DNA from: Hydrogenophaga taeniospiralis CCUG 15921
GTDB taxonomy: Bacteria; Pseudomonadota; Gammaproteobacteria; Burkholderiales; Burkholderiaceae_C
Assembly (NCBI RefSeq): GCF_001592305.1
Contig: NZ_BCWR01000001.1
Location: 186,001 to 250,000 of the forward strand
Reading direction: 5' to 3'
Length of the DNA: 64,000 nt
Shown here: piece by piece, positions 35,901-45,009 of the stretch
Layout of the letters: the number at the start of each line of letters is the position of its first letter
How positions within the stretch are numbered: the first letter of the stretch is position 1
Notes under the pieces: generated by a model
Database searches by the model: none
Seen by the model: only the letters and a program-made list of their open reading frames with translations
What the model was told of the DNA's origin: nothing
Program-made: the position numbers and the translations under genes

Positions 35901-36773
35901 ATGGAAGCCACCCAAGACCTGAAAGAACGCCGCCTGGCCGATGCCTGGGCCGAACTGCAGTCGCACGCCAGCGAAGGCCATCCGCTGCAGGCCGACGCCT
36001 ACCGCCTGGCCTTTGCCGACCCTGAATTCCTGTTGCGCCGCGAGACGCGCGGCATCCGCTTCCAGTTGGAAATGCTCAAGCCCGACCTGGCCCAGCGCGA
36101 TCTGGGCATTGAAAACACCATCGTGGTGTTTGGCAGCGCGCGCGTGCACGAACCCGAGATCGCCCGGGCGCGCCTGATCGACGCCGAGTCCAGCGGTGAC
36201 CCCGAGGCCCTGGCCCGCGCCCGCGCCATGGTGCGCAATGCCCACCACTACGAACAGGCGCGCGAGTTCGGCCGCATCGTCGCGCGCTACAGCGCCCGCT
36301 GTCCGAAGGAAGACCAACTGTTCATCTGCACCGGCGGCGGACCCGGCATCATGGAAGCGGCCAGCCGCGGCGCCCACGACGAGGGCGCGCTCAACGTGGG
36401 GCTGAACATCGCCCTGCCCCACGAACAGTCGGCCAACCCTTACATCTCACCCGAACTCAGCTTCAAGTTCCACTACTTCGCGCTGCGCAAGATGCATTTC
36501 ATGATGCGCGCCAAGGCGCTGGTGGCCTTCCCCGGCGGCTTCGGCACGCTGGACGAGCTGTTCGAGGTGATCACCCTGGTGCAGTGCAAAAAGGCCAAGC
36601 CGGTGCCCATCGTATTGTTCGGCAGCGCGCACTGGAAACGCCTGATGAACCTGGACGTGCTGGTCGAGGAAGGCATGATTTCGCCCGAAGACCTGAAACT
36701 GTTTGAGTACGTGGACGACCCGCGGGCGGCGTGGGACTACATCATGCGTTTTTACGACTTACCGCCAGTCTGA
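35901..36773 (+). CDS. LOG-family protein (TIGR00730-like)
   Basis: 290-residue protein of the LOG/lysine-decarboxylase-like Rossmann family. Motifs GGGPGIMEA and PGGFGTLDE are intact. LOG proteins hydrolyse nucleotide 5'-monophosphates, in plants and some bacteria releasing cytokinins. The long N-terminal helical region (~100 residues) marks a larger subgroup than the ~190-residue cytokinin enzymes, so the substrate may differ. ATG 35901 has AGGAG; an ATG at 35883 does not. Confidence 0.88.
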   Translation: MEATQDLKERRLADAWAELQSHASEGHPLQADAYRLAFADPEFLLRRETRGIRFQLEMLKPDLAQRDLGIENTIVVFGSARVHEPEIARARLIDAESSGDPEALARARAMVRNAHHYEQAREFGRIVARYSARCPKEDQLFICTGGGPGIMEAASRGAHDEGALNVGLNIALPHEQSANPYISPELSFKFHYFALRKMHFMMRAKALVAFPGGFGTLDELFEVITLVQCKKAKPVPIVLFGSAHWKRLMNLDVLVEEGMISPEDLKLFEYVDDPRAAWDYIMRFYDLPPV

Positions 36774-36809
36774 AAGCCTGGGCGGCCCAGGCGCTCAGAA
36801 GCAGCGCAG

Positions 36810-36901
36810 GACCGTCCAGCACACACCGTGGAACCGGCTCAGCCGGGCCACAGGTGTGGTCCCCCCACCGGGGGGAAGACGCGAAGCGGCGCAGGGGGGC
36901 G
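36810..36901 (-). repeat. Stop-proximal palindromic repeat, copy E
   Basis: Touches the stop of the outer-membrane factor gene: TGACGCCCCCCTGCGCCGCT, then CCCCCC-GGTGG-GGGGA hairpin, then GGCTGAGCCGG. Same orientation to the gene it follows as copies A, C, D, F and G. Confidence 0.8.
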
Positions 36902-38299
36902 TCAGTACCCCCCACCCAGCGCCTTGTAGAGCGCCACCTGGTTCTGCTGTTGCACCAGCCGCGTCTGTGTCAGGGCCTGCTGGGTGGCGAACAGCGAACG
37001 CTGTGCGTCGAGCACGTCGAGGAAGCTGGCCACGCCGTTGCGGTAGCGCAGCTCGGCCAGACGGAAGCGCTCGGCCTCGGCCGTGGCCTGGGCCTGCTGG
37101 GCGCGCAGTTGCTCACCCAGCGTGGCGCGCCCTGCCAGCGCATCGGCGACCTCGCGGAACGCGCTCTGGATCGCCTTCTCGTACTGCGCCACCGCGATCT
37201 CGCGGCCCGCTTTGGCCGATGCCAGGCCGGCCTGATTGCGGCCCGCGTCGAAGATCGGCAGCAGCGCCTGCGGTGCCAGCGTGAAACCCCAGGAGCCGTC
37301 CTTGAACAGGTCCGAAAGCGCGCTGCTGGCCGTTCCCACGCTCGCGGTGAGCGAGATGCGCGGGAAGAAGGCCGCCCGCGCCGCACCGATGTTGGCGTTG
37401 GCGCCGATCAGTTGCTGCTCGGCCTGGCGGATGTCGGCACGGCGGGTGAGCAGGTCTGAGGGCAGACCGGCGGGCACCTCGCGGAACAGCGGCTGCGTGG
37501 TGACCGCTTCGCTTGCGGGATCGGCGAGCGAAGCCGGCAGCGGCTGCCCCACCAGCAGGGTGAGCGCGTTGAGGTCGAGCGCGCGCTGGCGCTGCTGCTG
37601 GGCCAGGGCGGACTCGGCCGCCGCGGTCAGCGACTCGGCCTGGCGCAGATCGAGCGCGGAAGCGGCGCCGTTGTCGAAGCGCAGCTTGGTCAGGCGCAGC
37701 GAGTCCTGGCGCGTGGCCAGGGTGCGCTGCGTGAGCGCCAGCAGCTCGTCGCTGGCCTGCAGGCTCAGCCAGGTGCTGGCGACCGACGCCACCAGACTGG
37801 TCTGCGCCGCCTTGCGCGCCTCTTCGCTGGCCAGGTACTGCGCCAGCGCCACCTCTTTGAGGCTGGCCACGCGGCCAAAGAAGTCGAGCTCCCAGCTGCT
37901 CATGGCGAGTCCGGCCGTGTAGACGCTGGTGATGCTGTCGTCGGTGCTGCTCTGGCGGTTGCCGGTGGCGGCCAGGTTCAGCGTCGGAAACCGGTCGGCG
38001 CGACGGATCTGGTACTGCGCACGCACCTGTTCGATATTGAGCACCGCCACGCGCAGGTCGCGGTTGTTCTGGATCGCCAGGCCGATGAGTTCGCGCAGCC
38101 GCGCATCGGTGACGAAGTCGGACCAGGCAATCTCGGCCGCCGCTGGCGAGCCCGCAGCGCTGCCGGGCACGGCCCCGGGCCAGTCGGCAGCTACCGGTGC
38201 GGCCGGCCGTTCGTACGTGGGAATGAAAGAGCAGCCGGCCAGCGCCAGAACCGCCAGGGCCAGGGCGCTGCCGCGCAATTTGAGAGAAGAAAAAATCAT
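36902..38299 (-). CDS. RND efflux outer-membrane factor (NodT/OprM family lipoprotein)
   Basis: 465-residue outer-membrane channel of a tripartite drug-efflux pump. Signal peptide with lipobox LALAGC, then two outer-membrane efflux protein repeats (SWELDFFGRVASLKE and the SLTASVGTASSAL region are typical) and long coiled-coil helices. Start ATG 38299. It is the third gene of the efflux operon, separated from the pump gene by 228 bp that include repeat copy F. Confidence 0.93.
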   Translation of the reverse strand: MIFSSLKLRGSALALAVLALAGCSFIPTYERPAAPVAADWPGAVPGSAAGSPAAAEIAWSDFVTDARLRELIGLAIQNNRDLRVAVLNIEQVRAQYQIRRADRFPTLNLAATGNRQSSTDDSITSVYTAGLAMSSWELDFFGRVASLKEVALAQYLASEEARKAAQTSLVASVASTWLSLQASDELLALTQRTLATRQDSLRLTKLRFDNGAASALDLRQAESLTAAAESALAQQQRQRALDLNALTLLVGQPLPASLADPASEAVTTQPLFREVPAGLPSDLLTRRADIRQAEQQLIGANANIGAARAAFFPRISLTASVGTASSALSDLFKDGSWGFTLAPQALLPIFDAGRNQAGLASAKAGREIAVAQYEKAIQSAFREVADALAGRATLGEQLRAQQAQATAEAERFRLAELRYRNGVASFLDVLDAQRSLFATQQALTQTRLVQQQNQVALYKALGGGY

Positions 38300-38400
38300 G
38301 CCAGTGGCTCCAACGCGTATCGGGAAAGACACGACGCAACGAAAGAAGAAGCGCCATCCAGGGCACCGCCGGGCCAGCTTTGCCGGACGGCCAGTGCGCC

Positions 38401-38520
38401 TTGCAGGCCGCAGCCTCGCCAGAGGCGAGGCTTCTTCGGGCCGTCCAAGCCTGCGCAGGCAGGCTCGGAGCCGCGGCCCTCAGCCCCCTTGAGGGGGTCG
38501 CGCGCAGCGCGGCGGGGGTG
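38401..38520 (-). repeat. Stop-proximal palindromic repeat, copy F (extended)
   Basis: Lies 7 bases after the RND pump stop. Contains the CCCCCTCAAGGGGG hairpin and GCGCGC core, then additional hairpins GCCTGCGCAGGC and CCTCGCC-TCT-GGCGAGG further from the gene. Fills most of the gap before the outer-membrane factor gene. Confidence 0.75.
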
Positions 38521-38527
38521 TTTCATA

Positions 38528-41500
38528 TCAGTGCACACCATGGTGTTCGGCCTCCTCGGCTTCCCGACGGTGCTGGCGATCGCTGCCCTTGAACAGGGAG
38601 CGCACCACCACAAAGAAGATCGGCACGAACACCACCGCCAGCACCGTGCCCGTGAGCATGCCGCCGATCACGCCGGTGCCGATGGCGCGCTGGCTGGCCG
38701 AGCCAGCGCCGCCCGACAGGGCCAGGGGCAACACGCCCAGCGTGAACGCCAGCGAGGTCATGATGATGGGACGGAACCGCAGGTGCGCCGCCGCCAGCGC
38801 CGCCTCCACCACGCTCTTGCCCTGGGCCTGCAGGTCCTTGGCGAATTCGATGATCAGGATCGCGTTCTTCGCCGACAGGCCAATGATGGTGATCAGGCCG
38901 ACCTGGAAGTACACGTCGTTCGAGTAGCCGCGCAGCAGCGTGGCCAGCAGCACGCCCAGCACGCCCAGCGGCACCACCAGCACCACCGACAACGGAATGC
39001 TCCAGCTCTCGTACAGCGCGGCCAGGCAAAGGAACACCGCCAGGATCGCGAAACCGTAGAGGATCAGCGCCTGTGAGCCGGCGAGCTTTTCCTCGCGCGA
39101 CTGGCCGGTCCATTCGAAACCGAAGCCTTGCGGCAGCTTGGCCGCCAGTGCCTCCATCTCGGCCATGGCCTGGCCGGTGCTCACCCCCGGCGCGGCGCTG
39201 CCGCTGATACGCATGGACGGGTAGCCGTTGTAGCGCACGGTCTGCATCGGGCCGGTGACCCAGCGCGTGGTGGCGAATGCCGACAGCGGCACCGCCTGCG
39301 CCTTGCTGTTGAGCACGTTGATGCGCAACAGGTCTTCGGGCTGCATGCGCGCCATGGCATCGGCCTGCACCACCACCCGCTGCAGGCGGCCCGCGTTGGG
39401 GAAGTCGTTGACGTAGCTGGAGCCCAGCGCGGTGCCGATGGCGGCATTGATCGCGTCGAACCCGACACCCTGGGCGTTGGCCTTGTTCCGGTCGATGTCG
39501 ATCTGCAGCTGCGGTGCATCTTCCAGGCCGTCGGGGCGCACCTGGGTGAGCAGCTTGCTCTGCGAGGCCATGCCCAGCATCTGGTTGCGCGCGGCCAGCA
39601 GCGCGTCATGCCCCCGGCCCGCGCGGTCCTGCAGCCGGAAGCTGAAACCCGACGAAGCGCCGAGCTCGGGAATGGGCGGCGGGCTCAGCGGGAAGATGAA
39701 GGCGTCGCGGATGCCCGAGAGCGCACCGAAGGCGCGGCCGGCCACGGCCTGGGCCGAGCTGCCTTCGCCGGAGCGCTCGGACCAGTCCTTGAGCGTGACG
39801 AAGGCGAGCGCGGCGTTCTGGCCCTGGCCCGAGAAGCTGAAGCCCAGCACGCCGACCATGCTCTCCACTTCGGGCTGCTGGAGCATGAAACCTTCCACCT
39901 GCTTCATCACAGCCAGCGTGCGCTCCTGCGTGGCACCCGGCGGCAGTTGCACGTTGACCAGCAAGTTGCCCTGGTCTTCGTTGGGCAGGAACGAGGTCGG
40001 CAGGCGCTGGTAGACCACCGCGGCGGCGGCGACGATGGCCGCATAGATCACCAGCGTGCGGCCGGCGCGCGGCAGCAGCTTGGCCACGCCGCCCTCGTAC
40101 CCTTTGGCGGTGCGCGAGAAACCGCGGTTGAACCAGCCGAAGAAGCCGGTCTTGGCGTGCGCGTGGCCCGCCTCCACCGGCTTGAGCAGCGTGGCGCAGA
40201 GCGCGGGCGTGAGCGACAGCGCCATGAAGGCCGAGAAGGCGATGGACATGCCCATCACCGCCGCGAACTGGCGGTAGATGTTGCCCACGGAGCCGCTGAA
40301 GAAGGCCAGTGGCACGAACACGGAGATCAGCACCACGGTCACACCGATGATGGCGCCCGAGATCTGGCCCATGGCCTTGCGCGTGGCCTCCAGCGGCGGC
40401 AGGCCCTCCTCGCTCATGATGCGCTCGACGTTTTCCACCACCACGATGGCGTCGTCCACCACGATACCGATCACCAGCACCATGCCGAACATGGTCAGCA
40501 CGTTGATCGAGAAACCCATCGCCAGCAGACCCGCGAAGGTGCCCAGCAGCGCCACCGGCACGACCAGCGTCGGGATGAGCGTGTAACGCCAGTTCTGCAG
40601 GAACAGGAACATCACCAGGAACACCAGCGCGACCGCCTCGGCCAGCGTCTTGGCCACTTCCTGGATGGAGATCTTCACGAACTTGGAGCTGTCGTAAGGA
40701 ATCGCCCAGGTCATGCCCTTGGGGAAAAAGCGCTCCAGCTCGGTCATCTTCGCGCGCACCGCCTCGGCTGTGGCCAGCGCATTGCCGCTGGGCGAGAGCT
40801 GCACACCGATGCCGGTGGACGGCTTGCCGTTCAGGCGCGCCGAGGTGGCGTAGGCCTGGGCGCCGAGCTCGATGCGCGCGACGTCTTTCAGGCGCACGGT
40901 GGCGCCGTCGGCGCTGGCGCGCAGCACGATGTTGCCGAACTGCTCCACGCTGGCGAGCTGGCCGTTGACCACCACGGTGGCGGCGATGCTCTGGCCTGCC
41001 ACGTTGGGCAACGCGCCGATCTCACCGGCCGAGACCTGGGCGTTCTGGGCGCGGATGGCGTTGGTCACGTCGGCCGCGCTCAAGTTGAAACCCAGCAGCT
41101 TGGCCGGATCGATCCAGACCCGCATGGCGCGCTCGGTGCCGAACAGCTGGGCCTGGCCCACGCCGGGCAGGCGCTGCAGTTCGGGCACGATGCTGCGCGA
41201 CGCGTAGTCGCCCAGGGCCACCGGGTCCCAGGCCGGGTCGTCGCTGGAGAGGATCGTGAACAGCAGGAAGTTGTTGCGCGACTTGTCCACGCGCACGCCC
41301 TGCTGCGTCACCGCCGAGGGCAGGCGCGGCGTGGCCCGCGAGAGGCGGTTCTGCACGTCCACCTGCGCCAGGTCGGCGTTGGTGCCGGGCTCAAAGCTCA
41401 GCGTGATGCTGCCGGTGCCGTTGGCCTGGGCCACGGCTTCCATGTAGATCAGGCCGGGCGAGCCGTTCATTTCCTGCTCGATGACAGACAGCACGCTGTC

Positions 41501-41674
41501 TTCCAGCGTCTGGGCCGAAGCGCCGGGGTAGGTCGCGTTGATGACGATGGACGGGGGCGCCACCGGTGGGTACTGCGCGATCGGCAGCTGGGTGATGGAC
41601 ACCGCGCCCATCACCATGATGAAGAGCGCGATCACCCACGCGAAGATCGGCCGGTCGATGAAGAATTTCGCCAT
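38528..41674 (-). CDS. RND multidrug efflux pump, inner-membrane transporter (AcrB/MexB type)
   Basis: 1048-residue HAE1-family proton/drug antiporter. Start MAKFFIDRPIFAWVIALFIM, twelve membrane segments, two large periplasmic loops, and the proton-relay Asp pair in VLVIGIVVDDAIVVVENVERIM. Length and sequence are typical of AcrB/MexB/TtgB. Middle gene of the operon: adaptor upstream by 9 bp, outer-membrane factor downstream. Confidence 0.96.
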   Translation of the reverse strand: MAKFFIDRPIFAWVIALFIMVMGAVSITQLPIAQYPPVAPPSIVINATYPGASAQTLEDSVLSVIEQEMNGSPGLIYMEAVAQANGTGSITLSFEPGTNADLAQVDVQNRLSRATPRLPSAVTQQGVRVDKSRNNFLLFTILSSDDPAWDPVALGDYASRSIVPELQRLPGVGQAQLFGTERAMRVWIDPAKLLGFNLSAADVTNAIRAQNAQVSAGEIGALPNVAGQSIAATVVVNGQLASVEQFGNIVLRASADGATVRLKDVARIELGAQAYATSARLNGKPSTGIGVQLSPSGNALATAEAVRAKMTELERFFPKGMTWAIPYDSSKFVKISIQEVAKTLAEAVALVFLVMFLFLQNWRYTLIPTLVVPVALLGTFAGLLAMGFSINVLTMFGMVLVIGIVVDDAIVVVENVERIMSEEGLPPLEATRKAMGQISGAIIGVTVVLISVFVPLAFFSGSVGNIYRQFAAVMGMSIAFSAFMALSLTPALCATLLKPVEAGHAHAKTGFFGWFNRGFSRTAKGYEGGVAKLLPRAGRTLVIYAAIVAAAAVVYQRLPTSFLPNEDQGNLLVNVQLPPGATQERTLAVMKQVEGFMLQQPEVESMVGVLGFSFSGQGQNAALAFVTLKDWSERSGEGSSAQAVAGRAFGALSGIRDAFIFPLSPPPIPELGASSGFSFRLQDRAGRGHDALLAARNQMLGMASQSKLLTQVRPDGLEDAPQLQIDIDRNKANAQGVGFDAINAAIGTALGSSYVNDFPNAGRLQRVVVQADAMARMQPEDLLRINVLNSKAQAVPLSAFATTRWVTGPMQTVRYNGYPSMRISGSAAPGVSTGQAMAEMEALAAKLPQGFGFEWTGQSREEKLAGSQALILYGFAILAVFLCLAALYESWSIPLSVVLVVPLGVLGVLLATLLRGYSNDVYFQVGLITIIGLSAKNAILIIEFAKDLQAQGKSVVEAALAAAHLRFRPIIMTSLAFTLGVLPLALSGGAGSASQRAIGTGVIGGMLTGTVLAVVFVPIFFVVVRSLFKGSDRQHRREAEEAEHHGVH

Positions 41675-41683
41675 GTCGGATCC

Positions 41684-42964
41684 TTACTTCGACGCAGCCG
41701 GAGCTTCGGCCGGGGCTGTGGCGGGTGCGGCTGCGGCCGGGGCGGCGCCCGGCGCCTGCCAGGGCACGGCCTTGACCGGGGTGCCCGGCGGCATCATCTG
41801 CAGCTTCTGGAAACCGTCCACCATCACCTGCTCGCCGGCCTTCAGACCGTCCAGCACCACCCACTTCCCGTTCTGCTGGCCACCGATCTTCACAGACCGG
41901 CTTTCGATCTTGCCGTCGGCGCCCACCACCGACACCGAGTCGCCCTGGGCCGAGCGCGTCACCGCCTGCTGCGGCAGGGCGATGGCGTCACGCGCCGTCG
42001 CCTGCTCCAGGCGCACCCGCACGTACAGGCCCGGCAGCAGCGCGCCGCCAGGGTTGGGCACCTCGGCGCGCAACGTCACCTGACCGGTGGTGGGGTCCAC
42101 CGACAGATCGGAGAACAGCAGCCGCCCCGCCTTGGGGTATTCGCTGCCATCTTCCAGCACCACACGCACGCTGGCCGCCCCGACGCCCGCGCCCTTGAGC
42201 TGGCCGCTCTCCAGCGCGCGCTGGAGTTTCATGGTCTCCGCCGCCGACTGGGTGAAGTTCACATACATCGGATCCACCTGCTGGATCAGGGCCAGCGGGG
42301 TCGCCTCGCCCTGTCCCACCAGCGCGCCTTCGGTCACCAGCGCGCGGCCGATGCGACCCGAGATCGGTGCCGTTACGTTCGCATAGTTCAGATTGATGCT
42401 GGCAGTCTGCACAGCCGCCTTGGCCACGGCCACATCGGCCTCGGCCGTCTTCTGGGCCGCCACCGCGTTGGCGTATTCCTGCTGACTGATCGCGTTCTCC
42501 GCCACCAGCGGCTTGTAGCGCTCGGCCAGCGCCGTGGCCTGGGCCTGGTTGGCCTGTGCCCGGGCCAGGCTGGCCTGCGCACTCCGAAGGGTGGCGGCGT
42601 ACGGTGCCGGGTCGATGCGGAACAGCGCCTGACCGGCCTTCACATCGCTGCCTTCCTTGAACAACCGCTGCTGCAGGATGCCCGCCGCCCGTGCCCGCAC
42701 CTGTGCCGTGCGCGAAGCCTCCAGCCGGCCCGGCAACTCGGTCAACAGCCCGACGTCACCCGGCGCGACCGTGACCACGCCCACCTCGGGCGCGGGCATG
42801 CCGCCGCCAGGAGCCGCCGCGGCCGGCGCCTCACCTTTGCCGCAGGCCACCAGCAACACGGCAGCGGAGATCACCGACAGACGGCGGGCCCACAACGCGG
42901 TGCGACCGGGTGTCGCCAGCGGAGGGTTGAACGAAACGGAAGGCTGGGGACTCTGAGCAGGCAT
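41684..42964 (-). CDS. RND efflux periplasmic adaptor (AcrA/MexA type lipoprotein)
   Basis: 426-residue membrane-fusion protein. Signal peptide with LLVACGK lipobox, then LPGRLEASRTAQVRARAAGILQQRLFKEGSDVKAGQ (lipoyl-like half), an alpha-hairpin, and LRAEVPNPGGALLPGLYVRV of the beta-barrel domain. Ends in a Pro/Ala tail. ATG 42964 has AAGGA upstream. First gene after the palindromic operator. Confidence 0.95.
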   Translation of the reverse strand: MPAQSPQPSVSFNPPLATPGRTALWARRLSVISAAVLLVACGKGEAPAAAAPGGGMPAPEVGVVTVAPGDVGLLTELPGRLEASRTAQVRARAAGILQQRLFKEGSDVKAGQALFRIDPAPYAATLRSAQASLARAQANQAQATALAERYKPLVAENAISQQEYANAVAAQKTAEADVAVAKAAVQTASINLNYANVTAPISGRIGRALVTEGALVGQGEATPLALIQQVDPMYVNFTQSAAETMKLQRALESGQLKGAGVGAASVRVVLEDGSEYPKAGRLLFSDLSVDPTTGQVTLRAEVPNPGGALLPGLYVRVRLEQATARDAIALPQQAVTRSAQGDSVSVVGADGKIESRSVKIGGQQNGKWVVLDGLKAGEQVMVDGFQKLQMMPPGTPVKAVPWQAPGAAPAAAAPATAPAEAPAASK

Positions 42965-43049
42965 GGGAATCCTTAGGGCAATGAAATCGGGGGTGCCGCC
43001 TGAAAAGCGGCTGGCATGACCATCGCGAGCGATGACCAACGAAGGCAAG

Positions 43050-43095
43050 GGGTTGAACTATACATACATTCGTGAATGTATGTATAGTTCAACCC
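43050..43095. promoter_or_regulatory. AcrR-type operator between efflux operon and TetR gene
   Basis: A 46-bp near-perfect palindrome: 22-bp arms (43050-43071 and 43074-43095) around GT. Its centre 43061-43084 (TACATACATT ... AATGTATGTA) differs by one base from the E. coli AcrR operator as I remember it. It lies between the divergent adaptor and tetR genes, so the repressor should bind here and control both. Confidence 0.88.
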
Positions 43096-43141
43096 AACAA
43101 ATTCCCAAATTCATGTTAGGGTCATCGACTGGAGACATCAC

Positions 43142-43828
43142 ATGGTTCGACGCACCAAGGCCGATGCCGAGGCCACCCGCCACAGCCTGCTCGACGCGGC
43201 CGAGCTCCTGTTTCAGGCGCGTGGCGTCTCGCGCACCTCGCTCAACGACATTGCCACGGCCGCCGGCACCACGCGGGGCGCCATCTACTGGCACTTCAGG
43301 GACAAGGCCGATCTATTCAACGCGATGATGGAACGCGTGGTTCTGCCGCTGGAAGAAACCCTGAACAAGGTAGGGAAAACCCCATCAACCCTTGCAGACC
43401 CACTGCAGTCACTGCGCGACTCCATCGCCTACGCCCTGCACAAGACCGCCACCGACGAGCGCACGCGCCGCGTCTTCGAAATAGCGACCCTGCAGGTGGA
43501 ATACCACGATGAAATGCACGCGGTGCGCGCGCGCCACCTCCAGGGCCGCAACGACTGCATGCAGCAGACCGCCGAGGTGCTGCGGTCGGCGGCGGACCAG
43601 CAGGGGTTGACCCTCGCCATCCCGGTGCAGAGCGCCGCGCTCGGCCTGCACGTGATGATCGACGGCCTGATCCAGAACTGGCTGCTAGACCCCCAGGCGT
43701 TCGACCTGCGGCGCTGCGGCCGGCAGGTGGTGAACACCTATCTGGCCGGGCTGGGTTTTCCGCCGGTCACCCTGCCCCGCCCCCAAACCCGCCGCACGCG
43801 GCAGCCGCCGGCCCTGGAGACGGCGTGA
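43142..43828 (+). CDS. TetR-family repressor of the RND pump (AcrR/TtgR-like)
   Basis: 228 residues. N-terminal MVRRTKADAEATRHSLLDAAELLF and the helix-turn-helix LNDIATAAGTTRGAIYWHFRDKADLF match the AcrR/TtgR/MexR-TetR group, followed by the AcrR C-terminal ligand domain. Divergent from the efflux operon across the palindromic operator. Confidence 0.94.
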   Translation: MVRRTKADAEATRHSLLDAAELLFQARGVSRTSLNDIATAAGTTRGAIYWHFRDKADLFNAMMERVVLPLEETLNKVGKTPSTLADPLQSLRDSIAYALHKTATDERTRRVFEIATLQVEYHDEMHAVRARHLQGRNDCMQQTAEVLRSAADQQGLTLAIPVQSAALGLHVMIDGLIQNWLLDPQAFDLRRCGRQVVNTYLAGLGFPPVTLPRPQTRRTRQPPALETA

Positions 43829-43845
43829 CACCCCGGGGAGCGGCC

Positions 43846-45009
43846 TCAGTGAGACCTTGCCCGCAGCTTCAGCCGCCAGGCCAGGGGTGAGCCCGCCCCC
43901 ACCACCGCGCCCACCACCCAGAACACCCAGGCCACGCCCACCAGCGCACCGGCCGAGCCCAGCAGCAATGGCATCACCACGCTCGATCCATTGATCGCCA
44001 TGGCCCGCATGCCCAGCGCTTCACCATGACGGTGCCGGGGCGTGAGTTGGTGCAGCGTGCTCATGACCATCGGCTGCACCGACCCCAGCGCCAGCCCCAG
44101 CAGGATGGACAACAGCCCCATCGCCCAGGTCGCCTGCACCAGGGGGTACAACGCAAACAGCAGCGCGGTCGCCAGCATCGCCGAGCCGATCACCACCGAT
44201 TCGCGCAGGTGCGCGGCCAGCCAGGGCATGGCCAGCCGGATGGCGGTGGCGGCCAGCGCGAAAGCCCCCAGCACGGCGCCGATCGCGGTCGCGCTCAGGC
44301 CACGCTCGTGTCCGATCACCGGCACGATGAAGGTGTGTACGTCCCAGCACGAGGCCAGCATCCAGTTGATCAGCATGAGGCGGCGGAACGCGGCGTCAAG
44401 CAACAGGTTCCATGGTGATCCGCTGGTGTTTCGCTGCTCCGGGGCCAACGGTTCATGCTCCACCGTGCCGCGCATCCAGATCCAGGCCAGCGAGGGCAGC
44501 AGCGCGAGCAGCAGGAACGCGGCGCGAAACCCGAAACTGTCGATCATCACGCCCGCAGCCAGCGGGCCGATGAAATTGGAAATGGACGGCCCGATGGCCA
44601 TCCAGCTGAACACCTGCTTGAGTGTGGTGGCATCCGTCGCGAGCCGCCCCACATGGCGCTGCAGCGCGATCACAGCCATCCCGGTGGCCCCGCCGCAGGT
44701 CAGGGCGGTGAGGCACAACACGCCATACACCGGGAAGACCACGGCCAGCAACGCGCCCCCGGTGGCCACACCCACGGCCAGCCGCACCGGCTTCCTGAGG
44801 CCCCGGCGGTCGGCATAGCGGCCCGCCGGCAAGGCCAGAAACACCTGGGCCACCGCGAACAGCGCCAGCAGCATGCCCACCGCGACCGGGCTGTGACCTT
44901 CGCGCAGCGCCATCAATGGCGCTGCCATGCGAAAGCCGGTCATGCAGGCGTGCAGACAGACCTGGGCGGTGATCAGCCGGGCCAGCTCGGCGCGCAGTGT
45001 GGGGGTCAA
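43846..45009 (-). CDS. MFS transporter
   Basis: 387-residue major facilitator with twelve membrane segments; AGRYADRRGLRKPV after the second segment is the family loop motif. Substrate unknown. The start is TTG 45009, overlapping the rmuC stop (TTGA), with MTPTLRAELARLITAQVCLH leading into the first segment. Convergent with the TetR gene, 17 bp apart. Confidence 0.85.
   Translation of the reverse strand: MTPTLRAELARLITAQVCLHACMTGFRMAAPLMALREGHSPVAVGMLLALFAVAQVFLALPAGRYADRRGLRKPVRLAVGVATGGALLAVVFPVYGVLCLTALTCGGATGMAVIALQRHVGRLATDATTLKQVFSWMAIGPSISNFIGPLAAGVMIDSFGFRAAFLLLALLPSLAWIWMRGTVEHEPLAPEQRNTSGSPWNLLLDAAFRRLMLINWMLASCWDVHTFIVPVIGHERGLSATAIGAVLGAFALAATAIRLAMPWLAAHLRESVVIGSAMLATALLFALYPLVQATWAMGLLSILLGLALGSVQPMVMSTLHQLTPRHRHGEALGMRAMAINGSSVVMPLLLGSAGALVGVAWVFWVVGAVVGAGSPLAWRLKLRARSH

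Noticed and set aside
39128..42976. 1282-codon plus-strand frame opposite the RND pump and adaptor
   Set aside because: Antisense shadow of two well-defined efflux genes; Arg/His/Gln-rich with no motifs.
43074..43095. Possible CRISPR-like or attachment repeat at the long palindrome
   Set aside because: A single palindrome with no repeat array or integrase nearby; its sequence matches an AcrR-type operator.
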